This document shows, piece by piece, positions 8,222 to 16,503 of a stretch of 64,000 bases of DNA; the stretch's first letter is position 1; each line of letters begins with the position of its first letter. This DNA comes from Flavobacterium chilense (GTDB lineage Bacteria; Bacteroidota; Bacteroidia; Flavobacteriales; Flavobacteriaceae), in NCBI RefSeq assembly GCF_001602525.1, contig NZ_LSYT01000008.1:186001-250000 (forward strand), written 5' to 3'. A model generated the notes under the pieces. That model did no database searches and was not told the DNA's origin. It was given only the letters and a program-made list of their open reading frames with translations. The translations under genes were made by a program, and so were the position numbers.

Positions 8222-8686
8222 TTATTTCTTCGAAAACAAATTCTCAACCACCCAGGCCGGACCAATTAATAAAAACTGAAGATCTTTTAAGAATGAAGGT
8301 TTCTTGCCTTCTATATTATGTCCGTAGAATTGTCCAATCCAGGCAATAACAAAAACACCAATAGAAAATATCCATAACGGGAAAAGTTGAGCAATATAAT
8401 AGTTAACAACAAGACAAATGGCTGAGAAAATAGCGATTTTAACCGCCATGGCAACAGACAACCGAATGTAGAAAACTAACACAAAAAGCAAAACAATAAA
8501 AGCCCAATTTTCGATAATAGGGAGGTTTAGTTTTAAAGTATTGGCAATAATACCACTCGGAATACTCATTAATAAACCGACTATGGAAAAGTAAATTGCC
8601 GGAACACAAATGTAATGTATAGCCTTATTTCTTGGGTTTTGGTGACTTACGGCATATTCTGCAAACCATTGTTCTAATGTTCTCAT
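8222..8686 (-). CDS. Mpo1-like (DUF962) membrane protein
   Basis: A 154-residue integral membrane protein of the DUF962/YGL010w family. Yeast Mpo1 is an iron-dependent dioxygenase acting on 2-hydroxy fatty acids in phytosphingosine breakdown. The sequence shows the family N-terminus LEQWFAEYAVSHQNPRNKAIHYICVP in pieces: the histidine of SHQNPRNK and the HYICVP motif at the start of span one. A second conserved histidine follows in QFYGHNIEGKKPS, and the protein ends LLIGPAWVVENLF. About four spans are visible. The conserved histidines needed for metal binding are present, so it may be an active alpha-oxidation enzyme. It precedes the methyltransferase gene by seven bases. Confidence 0.88.
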   Translation of the reverse strand: MRTLEQWFAEYAVSHQNPRNKAIHYICVPAIYFSIVGLLMSIPSGIIANTLKLNLPIIENWAFIVLLFVLVFYIRLSVAMAVKIAIFSAICLVVNYYIAQLFPLWIFSIGVFVIAWIGQFYGHNIEGKKPSFLKDLQFLLIGPAWVVENLFSKK

Positions 8687-8732
8687 CTTTTTGGTTTTAA
8701 GGTTAGTTAGCGTAAATCTAATAAAATTTCTT

Positions 8733-9284
8733 TTAGCTTTTACCGTGTTGTATTTTCATTATTTCATTTACAATAGCAACAGCTTTCTCAAAAGTTATTC
8801 CTTTTTCCTGATCGATCGTTAAAGGATGGTTTTCTTCGATCATTTTTATCTCAGGAATTAATCCCATGCCTTGCTCAACCGCAACTGTTTTTATTGATAA
8901 AGTTTCACCATAAGCAGGTACGCGAGTCTGCAGCCAGCCAAAATAAGGTTCCTGATTTATTCTGTTCGGATCTTCCCATAAATCTATCCGCAGGTAGAAA
9001 TTTTCTTCACTTACAGAAGTCCAGACATTAAATACTAAATCTTCAGGATAATCAGTTATTGGAATTGTTAATCTGCCACGATGAAAAAAATATTTCTCAT
9101 CAATAACACATAAACTCTCATCGAGCTGAATTCTGTTTTCTCTTTCTTCGGGTGGAATTGCAAAATAATATTCAGGAACTCCTGAGCCAAAACATAAAGG
9201 CATTTGTTCATAAACCTGTCCGCAGCAAGCACATTTGTAAGTAGAGTTTTCAGGATGTTTTTCTAAAGTATTAAATGATTTCAA
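8733..9284 (-). CDS. DUF2199 protein with N-terminal zinc-binding motif
   Basis: A 183-residue soluble protein. CACCGQVYEQMPLCFG near the N-terminus gives a CxxC pair. GVPEYYFAIPPEERENRI and FFHRGRLTIPI follow, then a conserved tryptophan-rich part (VWTSVSEENF) typical of DUF2199. The function of the family is unknown. The frame begins with TTG; no ATG lies between it and the conserved CxxC motif, so TTG is accepted as the start. It is the first gene of the minus-strand group DUF2199, Mpo1-like, methyltransferase and membrane protein, with gaps of 46, 7 and 37 bases. Confidence 0.85.
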   Translation of the reverse strand: MKSFNTLEKHPENSTYKCACCGQVYEQMPLCFGSGVPEYYFAIPPEERENRIQLDESLCVIDEKYFFHRGRLTIPITDYPEDLVFNVWTSVSEENFYLRIDLWEDPNRINQEPYFGWLQTRVPAYGETLSIKTVAVEQGMGLIPEIKMIEENHPLTIDQEKGITFEKAVAIVNEIMKIQHGKS

Positions 9285-9540
9285 GAGATGTTATATAAAA
9301 GTCAAAATTAATATAGAAGTAAAAATCAGAATCAGGCTAAAAGTAATTTAACCCAATTGAGATGTAAAGGTACTATTTTACCTCAATTAATTTTAGGGCT
9401 TTATTTTTTAATTTAGAGTATAAACTCAATAAATTGAGAGTATGTCCTATTTTGATATTCTTATAACTTTCTGAGGCAATAGGATATACTTGTCTTTTTT
9501 ATTTTTGAAGAATTAAAATAATCTTTTTAAATGTCAGATT
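9285..9540. other. Divergent intergenic region with two inverted repeats
   Basis: The space between two divergent genes holds AATTGAG...CTCAATT (9355-9388), whose arms extend with TGTAAA/TTTTAC, and GTATGTCCTATT...AATAGGATATAC (about 9440-9492). A TATTTTTG word at 9500-9507 fits the TAnnTTTG -7 consensus for the 77-residue gene that starts at 9541. No TTG lies at the expected distance, so the promoter call is weak. Confidence 0.35.
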
Positions 9541-9774
9541 ATGAAGCCAGAAGAAATAGAAAAAGCTTTGCCAATGTCAGTATATATAGTGTTGGGAAAC
9601 AGAGAATATGATACAAACGCAGCCATCAGAAAAGTTGAACCTTATGATTATTATAAGTTAAATGGTTATGCCCAAACCAAAAAAGAAAAGATTGCTTTGA
9701 TTTTTGGTTCGTTGATCATCCTTACAGTATTTACTTCATTTATAGCACTTATCGTAATGACTGTTCTATTTTAG
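9541..9774 (+). CDS. Small single-span membrane protein
   Basis: A 77-residue protein with a polar N-terminal part of about 50 residues (MSVYIVLGNREYDTN, VEPYDYYKLNGYAQ) and one strong hydrophobic C-terminal segment (52-77). It is therefore probably tail-anchored with the domain in the cytoplasm. No family is recognised. It converges with the DUF3754 gene, whose stop lies only ten bases further on, and no terminator is visible between the two. Confidence 0.6.
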   Translation: MKPEEIEKALPMSVYIVLGNREYDTNAAIRKVEPYDYYKLNGYAQTKKEKIALIFGSLIILTVFTSFIALIVMTVLF

Positions 9775-9783
9775 AAAATAGTT

Positions 9784-11019
9784 TTAAACCTGAGCTTGAT
9801 TATACTCAAAAACATTATCCCATAATTCATCAATTTTGATGAGCGCTTTGTTTAGCGGAATAACGTTCCATTTACCGTTTGTTTCCATACCAAGTCCAAT
9901 ACTTTCCAGTTTCAGTAAAGCATCCTGAACATCAAAATCAAGATGAGTATGAAGTTTTGTAGCAAACCAGGATTCAATTTGGGCATCAAGCTCGTCTGCC
10001 GTTAACGGATTTTCGCTTTTATATAAAAAAGTATAGGCCAAAATAGTTTCTTTAAGAACTTCTTCTTCAGAGGAATTTAAGAGTGAATAAAAAGCACCGC
10101 TGTTGTTTCCGAGGTTTTTAAAGTACAAACTGTCCGAAAGGATTTTAGAATATTTGATCTTTTTATTGGCAAAGTTGCTGTATTGGCGAAACAAGTACAA
10201 TGACAGTACACCAAGCGCAATTAAGCCCTGATTTAAAGACGCTTTACTGTTTAGTAAATCAATAGCTTCTCCGGACTGATATGCTGCATACATACCAATC
10301 AGAGCCGGAATCACCGTTGTACTCAATAACGAAATTCCGCCACCAATTCCCGGAACCCAAAAGAATAATTTGTCTCTCGTAGACATTCTCGGGATTGCAT
10401 TTGGAAATATTGTTTCGAGATCGTTTTTAGGAACACGCTTAAAAATTTTTAAGGCTACAGATCCGGGCTCAATAGGCATTTTGCCTAATTTGACTTTGTT
10501 TTCTTTAATGTAATCGGCTTCGCTGTAATGCAAATAAATCAGAACACGATCGTAATATTCGATCTCAATTTCTTTTTTCCAGAAAATGTATTTTTTGATT
10601 TTCTCTTTGGCTTTGTGGTGCCCGCGAACATACAATTCGTAGTCTTTAAAAGCATTAAAATCGATAGAAAGATCTAAACCAATTAAATCAGATTCAGTGA
10701 AAGCTTTGTCTAAAGTTTCCTGATCAATACGAGAATAATTTCCTTGCTCTAAAACCGTAAGTAAGGTTTCTTTAAAAACCGAAAAATCGCTTTTGCCAAT
10801 AAAACTCCTGCGTTCTTTCTCGCTTAAATCAGGATCAAATAAAGCATAGTTCTGTTTGAGACTGCGGTTGAGATTAAAAGCTTCGTAATGAAAATAATGT
10901 TCAACAATATCAAATAGCTTTTTAAAATCATCGACTTTTTCTGAATTTTGTGCAAAAGAACTTAATTGTTGCTCGAGTAAGAATTCCTTATTGAAGGGAA
11001 TATAATGTTCTCGGATCAT
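9784..11019 (-). CDS. DUF3754 (TMEM143-like) membrane protein
   Basis: A 411-residue protein whose N-terminal 230 residues are soluble and include YYDRVLIYLHYSEADY and GSVALKIFKRVPKNDLE, the pattern of the TMEM143/DUF3754 family. Two hydrophobic segments lie near 240-255 and 270-280, with a Gly-rich stretch (VPGIGGGISLLSTTVIPALIG). The C-terminal domain (about 290-400) is helical and contains TFLYKSENPLTADELDA and a winged-helix-like end. Family members occur in bacteria, chloroplasts and mitochondria; the biochemical role is unknown. It is monocistronic by spacing. Confidence 0.82.
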   Translation of the reverse strand: MIREHYIPFNKEFLLEQQLSSFAQNSEKVDDFKKLFDIVEHYFHYEAFNLNRSLKQNYALFDPDLSEKERRSFIGKSDFSVFKETLLTVLEQGNYSRIDQETLDKAFTESDLIGLDLSIDFNAFKDYELYVRGHHKAKEKIKKYIFWKKEIEIEYYDRVLIYLHYSEADYIKENKVKLGKMPIEPGSVALKIFKRVPKNDLETIFPNAIPRMSTRDKLFFWVPGIGGGISLLSTTVIPALIGMYAAYQSGEAIDLLNSKASLNQGLIALGVLSLYLFRQYSNFANKKIKYSKILSDSLYFKNLGNNSGAFYSLLNSSEEEVLKETILAYTFLYKSENPLTADELDAQIESWFATKLHTHLDFDVQDALLKLESIGLGMETNGKWNVIPLNKALIKIDELWDNVFEYNQAQV

Positions 11020-11385
11020 AACGATTTGGGCTTTAATTTTTTGTGGTGTTTACAGGCAAATAATTGCAAAGGCCCAAAGGTACAAATTAATTCATTTGCA
11101 GATTATGAATAAGAGAGGTTCTAAAAACCTTTATTGTAAAACAAAAAATGGGATTTTAATCATTTTATAGATTAAAATCCCACTTAATTGGTTCCAAAAA
11201 AAATGTAGCATCATTAACAATTTTCCATGCGGAAAACTAAATTCTAAAGTAAAAAATTATTCACGGCAATAATACTACTATTAAAAGTTCTGGCACCCCG
11301 TATTTATACCTGTTTTTCTTTTCAGATTCTAAAATACAAAGGTTCTGAGAGGTTTTGTTTTTATTATTCTTGATAAAGTATAAGG
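11020..11385. other. Intergenic region with one terminator and an AT-rich remainder
   Basis: Apart from the hairpin at 11142-11182, this region shows no gene. A TGGCAC word near 11291 resembles the -24 half of a sigma-54 promoter but lacks a -12 partner and faces away from any start. Confidence 0.4.
11142..11182 (-). terminator. Terminator for the zinc-motif protein gene
   Basis: A perfect 13-base stem, TGGGATTTTAATC paired with GATTAAAATCCCA, with an eight-base loop. On the minus strand it is followed by TTTTTTGTTTTA. The nearest minus-strand gene upstream is the 155-residue protein, about 200 bases away. Confidence 0.8.
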
Positions 11386-11853
11386 TTAATTTCGTTCTGC
11401 TTTTTTTAGTTCGATTATTTTTTCGATATAACTAATGAGGTTTTTTCTTTCGACAGAAAATGGAGCTGATTCGTCTTCTGTGCTCAGATATAAATCGGCG
11501 ATACTTTGGGCATCCATGTTTTGGGTAATGTAGTGATGCTCGGCATATTTGATTAGGTTGTCTACAAAAAGTTCATGTAGTCTGGTTTTCTCTAACATTT
11601 CAGGATCACCATTTTTTATTTTTTCCATTTCAGATTCTGGTAGATCAAATGTTAAGTAGACATTGTTTACTGCTACTTTGGCTAACGTTTCTTCAGTAAC
11701 TTTTCCTGTAGCATTGCAATACGCACATGGACCCGGTGTCCATTTTAATTGATTGTTTAGGCGTATTATATCTTCCCAGTCAACAAATTTTTTCCCAAGG
11801 CATCTGGGGCATTCTATCTTTGATTTTCCGAATAGAAATTTAAAAAAACTCAT
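11386..11853 (-). CDS. Small protein with DnaJ-like double CxxC zinc motif
   Basis: A 155-residue soluble protein. The N-terminal half carries CPRCLGKKFVDWEDI and CAYCNATGKV, two CxxC motifs about 25 residues apart with the CxxCxGxG-like pattern of the DnaJ zinc-binding region. The rest is acidic and helical (TRLHELFVDNLIKYAEHH, LISYIEKIIELKK). Related small proteins are common in Bacteroidota without a known role. It may be a zinc-stabilised adaptor; there is no catalytic motif. It stands alone. Confidence 0.65.
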   Translation of the reverse strand: MSFFKFLFGKSKIECPRCLGKKFVDWEDIIRLNNQLKWTPGPCAYCNATGKVTEETLAKVAVNNVYLTFDLPESEMEKIKNGDPEMLEKTRLHELFVDNLIKYAEHHYITQNMDAQSIADLYLSTEDESAPFSVERKNLISYIEKIIELKKAERN

Positions 11854-12040
11854 TTTTTCTACAATTATTTATAAAGATTAGTGGCTTTGCGAAGATAATT
11901 ATTTATGTAAGAAAAATCATTTTTAAGAGTCTTTTTTTGGGATGAAATTTAAGAGAAATAGATTTTATGTTTGTCAGGAAGATACACAGACATGAAGTTT
12001 TGAGTTTTTTGTTTAAAGAGTCGTATCTTACTCCTACAGT

Positions 12041-12556
12041 TTATTTTTGAAAAACCTTATATACTTTCAGCCATATAAAGACCACAATCGAAAAAATAAA
12101 CATACCTATATTGAGTTTGATATACAGAATTTGATCTAAAAAAATCCAATTGTCCTGAATTGATTCTTCATGTTCATTGGCGATGTAACCTATTTTCTTT
12201 TGTTTATTTACCCAGGCATAATAGTGAAAGATAGATTCGTTTAATGGATCCTGAATGGGTTCAACAATAATATCATTTTCGATAAGGGCACTTCCGTCAG
12301 GTAGATTCAGATCAAAAGTGGTTTTATAGTTGTCGAATGTTTTAGACAAACCATACGTAAGATATCTTGGGTTTTTCGATCCTACTCTTCTATTATAAGT
12401 AGAATCAATTAAAACATATTCTTTGGAGTATTCTTTTGGGTTTTGAAACATTTCCTGATTCTTAAAATAAAAAGTCAGCGTTTGTCCGGCTAATGCGATG
12501 GCGACAACGAATACAAAAGAAGCTAAGAAAAATGAAAATGCTTTTAATCCGTCCAT
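12041..12556 (-). CDS. Membrane protein with extracytoplasmic domain
   Basis: A 171-residue protein with one hydrophobic span at the N-terminus (8-30) and one at the C-terminus (147-165), and about 115 residues between them that should face the periplasm. The middle domain is beta-rich and includes YVLIDSTYNRRVGSKNPRYL and DGSALIENDIIVEP. The layout resembles DUF3592-type proteins, but I cannot confirm the family. It is a single gene bordered by empty sequence. Confidence 0.55.
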   Translation of the reverse strand: MDGLKAFSFFLASFVFVVAIALAGQTLTFYFKNQEMFQNPKEYSKEYVLIDSTYNRRVGSKNPRYLTYGLSKTFDNYKTTFDLNLPDGSALIENDIIVEPIQDPLNESIFHYYAWVNKQKKIGYIANEHEESIQDNWIFLDQILYIKLNIGMFIFSIVVFIWLKVYKVFQK

Positions 12557-13145
12557 TAATGATTGGTTTAAGTTTTGGGGTTTGATTTGAACGGCTTAAA
12601 AATAACCAAATTTGTTTAGGAGAGTTAAGAATATGGAGAACTTATGCAAAATAAAAATGATCAAAGTTTTCACTTTTCATAATTTGGCTTTTTAATTTAT
12701 ACTTATTCAAAGAGCTAGACTTTTCTTTTTATAATAGTATTAAAATTCTAAAATAAACATCCCGCAAAATTGCAATCATAAATGGTTCAGAATCTGCTCT
12801 GAAAGAGCATTAGCAATAACATGGTGTGAAGCGCCATGAATAAACCAATTATTGTTTTAGCCCTGAAATGGCGAAAGCCTAATCTCAAAGTAAAGTTTTA
12901 TTATAGGTTGTGTATTTGCTTTTGCCCTTTCAGGGCGATATTCATCATTAATTTATTTCGTAGTGCATTGCACTACGCTATTGCTTTTGGGCTTTCAGCC
13001 TTTTTTAAGGGTCACACTAATCTAACTAATAGCGGTTATCGTAATAAAATAAGTACTCTTGGGGCATTGTATCTTTATATTTAGCAGACATTTTGTTTGA
13101 TCAAAATGATATAAAGTCCAAATTATTAAGTTGATCCTTCTAAAA
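12557..13145. other. 589-base intergenic region dominated by a palindrome cluster
   Basis: No convincing gene. The centre (12796-13002) is a run of short hairpins described separately. The left flank is AT-rich and should contain the promoter of the 171-residue membrane protein. An 82-codon open frame at 12836-13084 lies inside the repeats and is not accepted. Confidence 0.5.
12796..13002. repeat. Cluster of short interspersed palindromes
   Basis: At least five small hairpins follow one another: GCTCT-gaa-AGAGC (12796-12808), CATGG...CCATG (12821-12838), GCCCT-ttc-AGGGC (12924-12936), GTAGTGC-att-GCACTAC (12960-12976) and GGCT-ttc-AGCC (12990-13000). All have three-base loops or nearly so. 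The GCCCT-nnn-AGGGC type reappears at 58.7 kb. This is the pattern of a dispersed Bacteroidota intergenic repeat rather than of coding DNA. Confidence 0.6.
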
Positions 13146-13859
13146 TTATCTAATTACCAAATTGTTTAGTAAAATCTGATACTTCCTTCCCACAGGAATA
13201 ACTTCTGCATTAGACATGGTAAGCGATTTAAATGTTACAGCTGTAATTTCCCGGGTGTTTACAATATAAGAGCGATGAACTTGCAGGAAGTTTGTATGGT
13301 CAATTTCTGTAGCAATGCTCGAGAGAGAGCCATAAATAATAATAGGTGTTTTTAGTTTTTTGCTGTACAATTTCATGTAATTGCCCAGACTTTCGATGTA
13401 GAGAATATCGCTTAAGGGCGTGTCAAACATTTGACCGTTGGCACGATATGAGAATGTTTTTTCGATTGCAGCGTTTTCTCTTTTGACATTATTCCCTGAG
13501 AAATAAATCTTGGCTTTTTCGATTGCTTTCGAGAATTTTTCGAACGAAATAGGTTTGAGTAAATAATCTATAGCATCATTTTGGAAAGCCGAAAGTGCAA
13601 AATCAGAGTAGGCAGTGGTAACAATAGTAAGCGGTCTTTTAGGTTGTAATTCCATCAATTCGACACCGGAAATTACAGGCATATTAATATCCAGAAAAAT
13701 AATATCGTAAGTGTTTTCGTTGAGCATTTTTACGGCTTCCATACCACTAAAAGCACTTCCGGAATGCTCCAGATCGTCAAACTTCGAAATATGCGATGCC
13801 AAAGCTTTGTGCGCCGGCGATTCATCATCTATGATAAGACAGCGGTAGGTAAGTGCCAT
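13146..13859 (-). CDS. LytTR-family response regulator
   Basis: A 237-residue regulator. The receiver domain (1-120) has the acidic pair in LIIDDESPAHKAL, the phospho-acceptor Asp57 in IIFLDINMP, the conserved Thr of TTAYSDFAL and Lys of DYLLKPISF. The C-terminal LytTR DNA-binding domain (about 135-237) contains ILYIESLGNYMKLYS and FLQVHRSYIVN, the strongest family signatures. The start overlaps the end of the histidine kinase gene by 31 bases, which indicates translational coupling. It should be phosphorylated by the kinase next door. The likely target is the divergent barrel gene, behind whose start region lies a tandem direct repeat. Confidence 0.95.
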   Translation of the reverse strand: MALTYRCLIIDDESPAHKALASHISKFDDLEHSGSAFSGMEAVKMLNENTYDIIFLDINMPVISGVELMELQPKRPLTIVTTAYSDFALSAFQNDAIDYLLKPISFEKFSKAIEKAKIYFSGNNVKRENAAIEKTFSYRANGQMFDTPLSDILYIESLGNYMKLYSKKLKTPIIIYGSLSSIATEIDHTNFLQVHRSYIVNTREITAVTFKSLTMSNAEVIPVGRKYQILLNNLVIR

Positions 13860-14830
13860 ATTTTTAATTTTACGATAAAAGTATTTTTTTCTTTTTTACA
13901 GCTCAGTTCATGTCGTAAACCGTAGACTTCAAGACGCCTTTTTAGATTTTCGATTCCAATTCCCGTGCTCGAAAGCCGCGAACCAGATTCCAGATAGTTA
14001 TTCTTTACAGCAAAAGTCAGTTGGTTGTGTTTTACTTTTACATATAAAATAACAAAAGGTTTAGCAGTTTCGGCAGAGAATTTAACGGCATTTTCTACCA
14101 AAGGTAAAAAGAATAAAGGCGGAATATCGATATTGTCAAAATCGCCTTCAAAATGCTGTGTAACATCCAGACGTTCGTTCTGGAACGTATAATATTCGAT
14201 GTATTTTTTGATAAAAGCAATTTCTTCTTCCAGTAAAACATAATCTTTTTTTGTGGCTTCAATCTGGTAGCGCAGCATGTCTGAAAGATTCAGAATTCTG
14301 TCCGGCAATTTATCTGGATCAGACAATGATTCTCCGTACAAATTATTCATCGCATTCAATAAAAAATGCGGATTAAGCTGTTGTTTTAAAAATGAAAGCT
14401 CTGATTTGAAATTTATAATATCCTTATCTGTATCCATGATTTTTTTAGTGATCACGACATGAATAAAATAAAAAAATGTTCCATTAATAATAAGCGATAA
14501 GATTTGGAGCGTTTTAAAATTTCCCAGGCCAACCAACGGGAAAAACCAATTCATAAAAAAGTAGAAAGAAGTCCAATAGATTATAAAAAGAGCTGTAAAC
14601 AGTTTAAACTTTTTTCTAAATAAGAAAGGCTTGATTATAAAAAGATTAAAGATCGTAACCCAGATAATACAAGGGAAATATCCAACAGCAACTTTGCTCA
14701 TAATATAAGGCCAATCGTGACCGTCGAGCTTTATCTCGTCATAGACACAAGCCAAAATAACAGCAATAAGAAAGGTGTGTACAATGAGGTTTCGCAGAAA
14801 AAAGTTCTGATAAATTTTAAGAATTTTCAT
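13829..14830 (-). CDS. LytS/YehU-type sensor histidine kinase
   Basis: A 333-residue inner-membrane kinase with four hydrophobic spans in the first 140 residues and no separate periplasmic sensor. The His_kinase domain has the phospho-accepting histidine in LKQQLNPHFLLNAMNNLYG. Behind it lie the helix EEIAFIKKYIEYYTFQNERL and an ATP-binding domain with PPLFFLPLVENAVKF (N box) and STGIGIENLKRRLEVYG (G box). It is the first gene of a two-gene operon with the LytTR regulator. The signal is unknown; since the membrane part has almost no external loops, it may sense membrane state or a lipophilic ligand. Confidence 0.93.
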   Translation of the reverse strand: MKILKIYQNFFLRNLIVHTFLIAVILACVYDEIKLDGHDWPYIMSKVAVGYFPCIIWVTIFNLFIIKPFLFRKKFKLFTALFIIYWTSFYFFMNWFFPLVGLGNFKTLQILSLIINGTFFYFIHVVITKKIMDTDKDIINFKSELSFLKQQLNPHFLLNAMNNLYGESLSDPDKLPDRILNLSDMLRYQIEATKKDYVLLEEEIAFIKKYIEYYTFQNERLDVTQHFEGDFDNIDIPPLFFLPLVENAVKFSAETAKPFVILYVKVKHNQLTFAVKNNYLESGSRLSSTGIGIENLKRRLEVYGLRHELSCKKEKNTFIVKLKIWHLPTAVLS

Positions 14831-14890
14831 AACGGCAAAATTAGGCTAATATTATAGTTTATAGTATGTTGTAAGGCATAAATTATACGA

Positions 14891-14924
14891 ACGCCGTTGG
14901 TATAAATGATACGCCATTGGTATA
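14891..14924. promoter_or_regulatory. Tandem direct repeat, candidate LytTR operator
   Basis: ACGCCGTTGGTATA and ACGCCATTGGTATA occur with a 20-base period, differing at one position. The site lies between the divergent kinase and barrel genes, 61 bases from the kinase start and 84 from the barrel start. LytTR regulators bind pairs of direct repeats placed on one DNA face, and two helical turns is the distance seen here. Confidence 0.55.
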
Positions 14925-15007
14925 ATTCTGCTGTTATGATAAGAACCTGCCCATTACATTTGCCTCAGATTTTAATCTTCCAAAAACAAATTTTAATATC
15001 CGGGTTT

Positions 15008-15988
15008 ATGAAAACAAAAATCATTTATGTCTTATTTATATGTGCATCTATAAAAACAATGGCTCAGGAAAAAGATGCTCCAATAAAAACGGTGGTAAAA
15101 GAGGTAACAGATAAATTTCCGACAACGAGAATTTTAGATGTACAATACGAACAATTAGGCCCGTCTAATTTTGACTCGAAGCTTTTTGGTAATCGTTTTG
15201 AAAGAGGCAGAATCGAAAGCCATAACCGATTGAAAGCCTCAGTCAATTTGCCTTTTTTTGCTTCACAATCCAAACGTTTTGTCCTGACAAGTTCGCTGCG
15301 TTACAAATACGAAACGTATGAGTTTGGAGATATTTACAATGTAAATTCAGATGTGCCTTACACAAGAGAAAACAAAGAAATTCATTTTTTTGCTGCAGCT
15401 TTAAGCGCCACTTATATGTCAACGCTTTTTCATAAACCGATTATTTACAATGCAACGGCAACTGTCGACGGAAATCAGGATAATGTACAACGTGTTAAAG
15501 GTTTTGTTACGGCAAATATTGTCCTGAAAAGAACTGCCAGTACTACGATTACCATTGGAGCTTTGGCGATGCTTGATCCTTCATCTATTATCCCCATTAC
15601 ACCACTTTTTACCTACAATCATAAATTTGAAAATTCGAAATGGGATGTCGATTTTATTTTACCACAACGACTTTTGTTTAGAAGGGAATTACTGGAAAAC
15701 GGACGTTTAGGGTTAGGAACCGAACTGAACTCGGAGAATTTTTATCTTAATTTAAATAATACCCAGCTAAAAGGAGTTTACGAACTGAATCAGTTAGAGC
15801 TAAAATCAGGAATTACTTACGAATATCGTTTTGCACCCAAAATAATCGGATTATTTAAGGCAGGTGTTAGTAATGTTTTGAGTATGCGTGTAACAGAAAG
15901 GGGTGAACGAACGTCTAAGTATATTTATGATCAAAAGGAAGATGCTCAGGGGTATTTTAGAATTGGGATTTCGTATAATCCGTTTTAG
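15008..15988 (+). CDS. Outer-membrane beta-barrel protein, DUF6268-like
   Basis: A 326-residue exported protein. The start at 15008 gives a clean signal peptide (MKTKIIYVLFICASIKTMA, cut before QEKD). A longer frame begins 34 codons upstream but adds sequence without a signal pattern. The mature part is rich in alternating aromatic/polar strands (RFVLTSSLRYKYETYEF, KPIIYNATATVDGNQ, GYFRIGISYNPF) and ends in phenylalanine, as barrel proteins do. It resembles DUF6268 proteins found beside LytTR systems. The divergent two-component pair and the tandem repeat between them suggest that it is their regulated target. Confidence 0.75.
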   Translation: MKTKIIYVLFICASIKTMAQEKDAPIKTVVKEVTDKFPTTRILDVQYEQLGPSNFDSKLFGNRFERGRIESHNRLKASVNLPFFASQSKRFVLTSSLRYKYETYEFGDIYNVNSDVPYTRENKEIHFFAAALSATYMSTLFHKPIIYNATATVDGNQDNVQRVKGFVTANIVLKRTASTTITIGALAMLDPSSIIPITPLFTYNHKFENSKWDVDFILPQRLLFRRELLENGRLGLGTELNSENFYLNLNNTQLKGVYELNQLELKSGITYEYRFAPKIIGLFKAGVSNVLSMRVTERGERTSKYIYDQKEDAQGYFRIGISYNPF

Positions 15989-16030
15989 CATAGTATTGAC
16001 TTAGTAGTATTGTAATAAAAATTAAAAATC

Positions 16031-16240
16031 ATGGTTGAAGTTTTTAAAACAAACGTTGAAAAAGAAACGGATACAAATTATATTATTGCCGTAATTAAAA
16101 GAGAGTTTCCAACGTATCAGATTAATTTTGATTTAGAGGATTGTGATAAAATTTTGCGTGTTGAAGGTGCTAATCTGCAATCGAATCAAATTATTGAATA
16201 TGTAAATTGTCTCGGATATTCCTGTAATATACTGGAATAA
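16031..16240 (+). CDS. Small ferredoxin-fold-like protein
   Basis: A 69-residue soluble protein. Alternation of strands and helices (TNYIIAVIKREFPTYQINFDL, KILRVEGANLQSNQIIEYV) suggests the beta-alpha-beta-beta-alpha-beta pattern of heavy-metal-associated domains. The CxxC copper-binding motif is missing; cysteines occur singly. Proteins of this kind are frequent small ORFs in flavobacteria. It begins 42 bases behind the barrel gene, so it could be co-transcribed with it. Function unknown. Confidence 0.6.
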   Translation: MVEVFKTNVEKETDTNYIIAVIKREFPTYQINFDLEDCDKILRVEGANLQSNQIIEYVNCLGYSCNILE

Positions 16241-16503
16241 TACCAGAGAAATCAGTTGTTGTTAATTTTATAAAACAGGTATAAATACGCAACTTTATAT
16301 ACTGTTTTATAAATAATTTTGTGAGAATATTTTTTCTGAAGAATACTTATTGAGTTATGATAAATTTCATCCTTACACTTTTTATTTTACTGCTGGAACA
16401 GTTTGTTTAGAATTACAGTTTAAAATTCTATTTTCTTTAAAGCTTTCTCAGATACGAAAAGGTTAATGCTCTTTTTGGGCATTATTTTCTACCTTTGCCA
16501 CTT
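16241..16503. other. Intergenic region before the SulP gene, with a -7 box
   Basis: AT-rich, without a gene. TACCTTTG at 16490-16497 is an exact match to the Bacteroidota -7 consensus TAnnTTTG and ends six bases before the ATG. Initiation from it would give a transcript with almost no leader. A TTG sits at 16475, closer than the usual distance, so the promoter remains tentative. Confidence 0.35.

Noticed and set aside
11291..11305. TGGCAC word resembling a sigma-54 promoter
   Set aside because: The -12 position reads ATTT instead of TTGC and no gene begins downstream on that strand.
12836..13084. 82-codon open frame between the membrane protein gene and the LytTR regulator gene
   Set aside because: It lies inside the palindrome cluster; the predicted peptide is basic, aromatic and cysteine-rich without any coding pattern.
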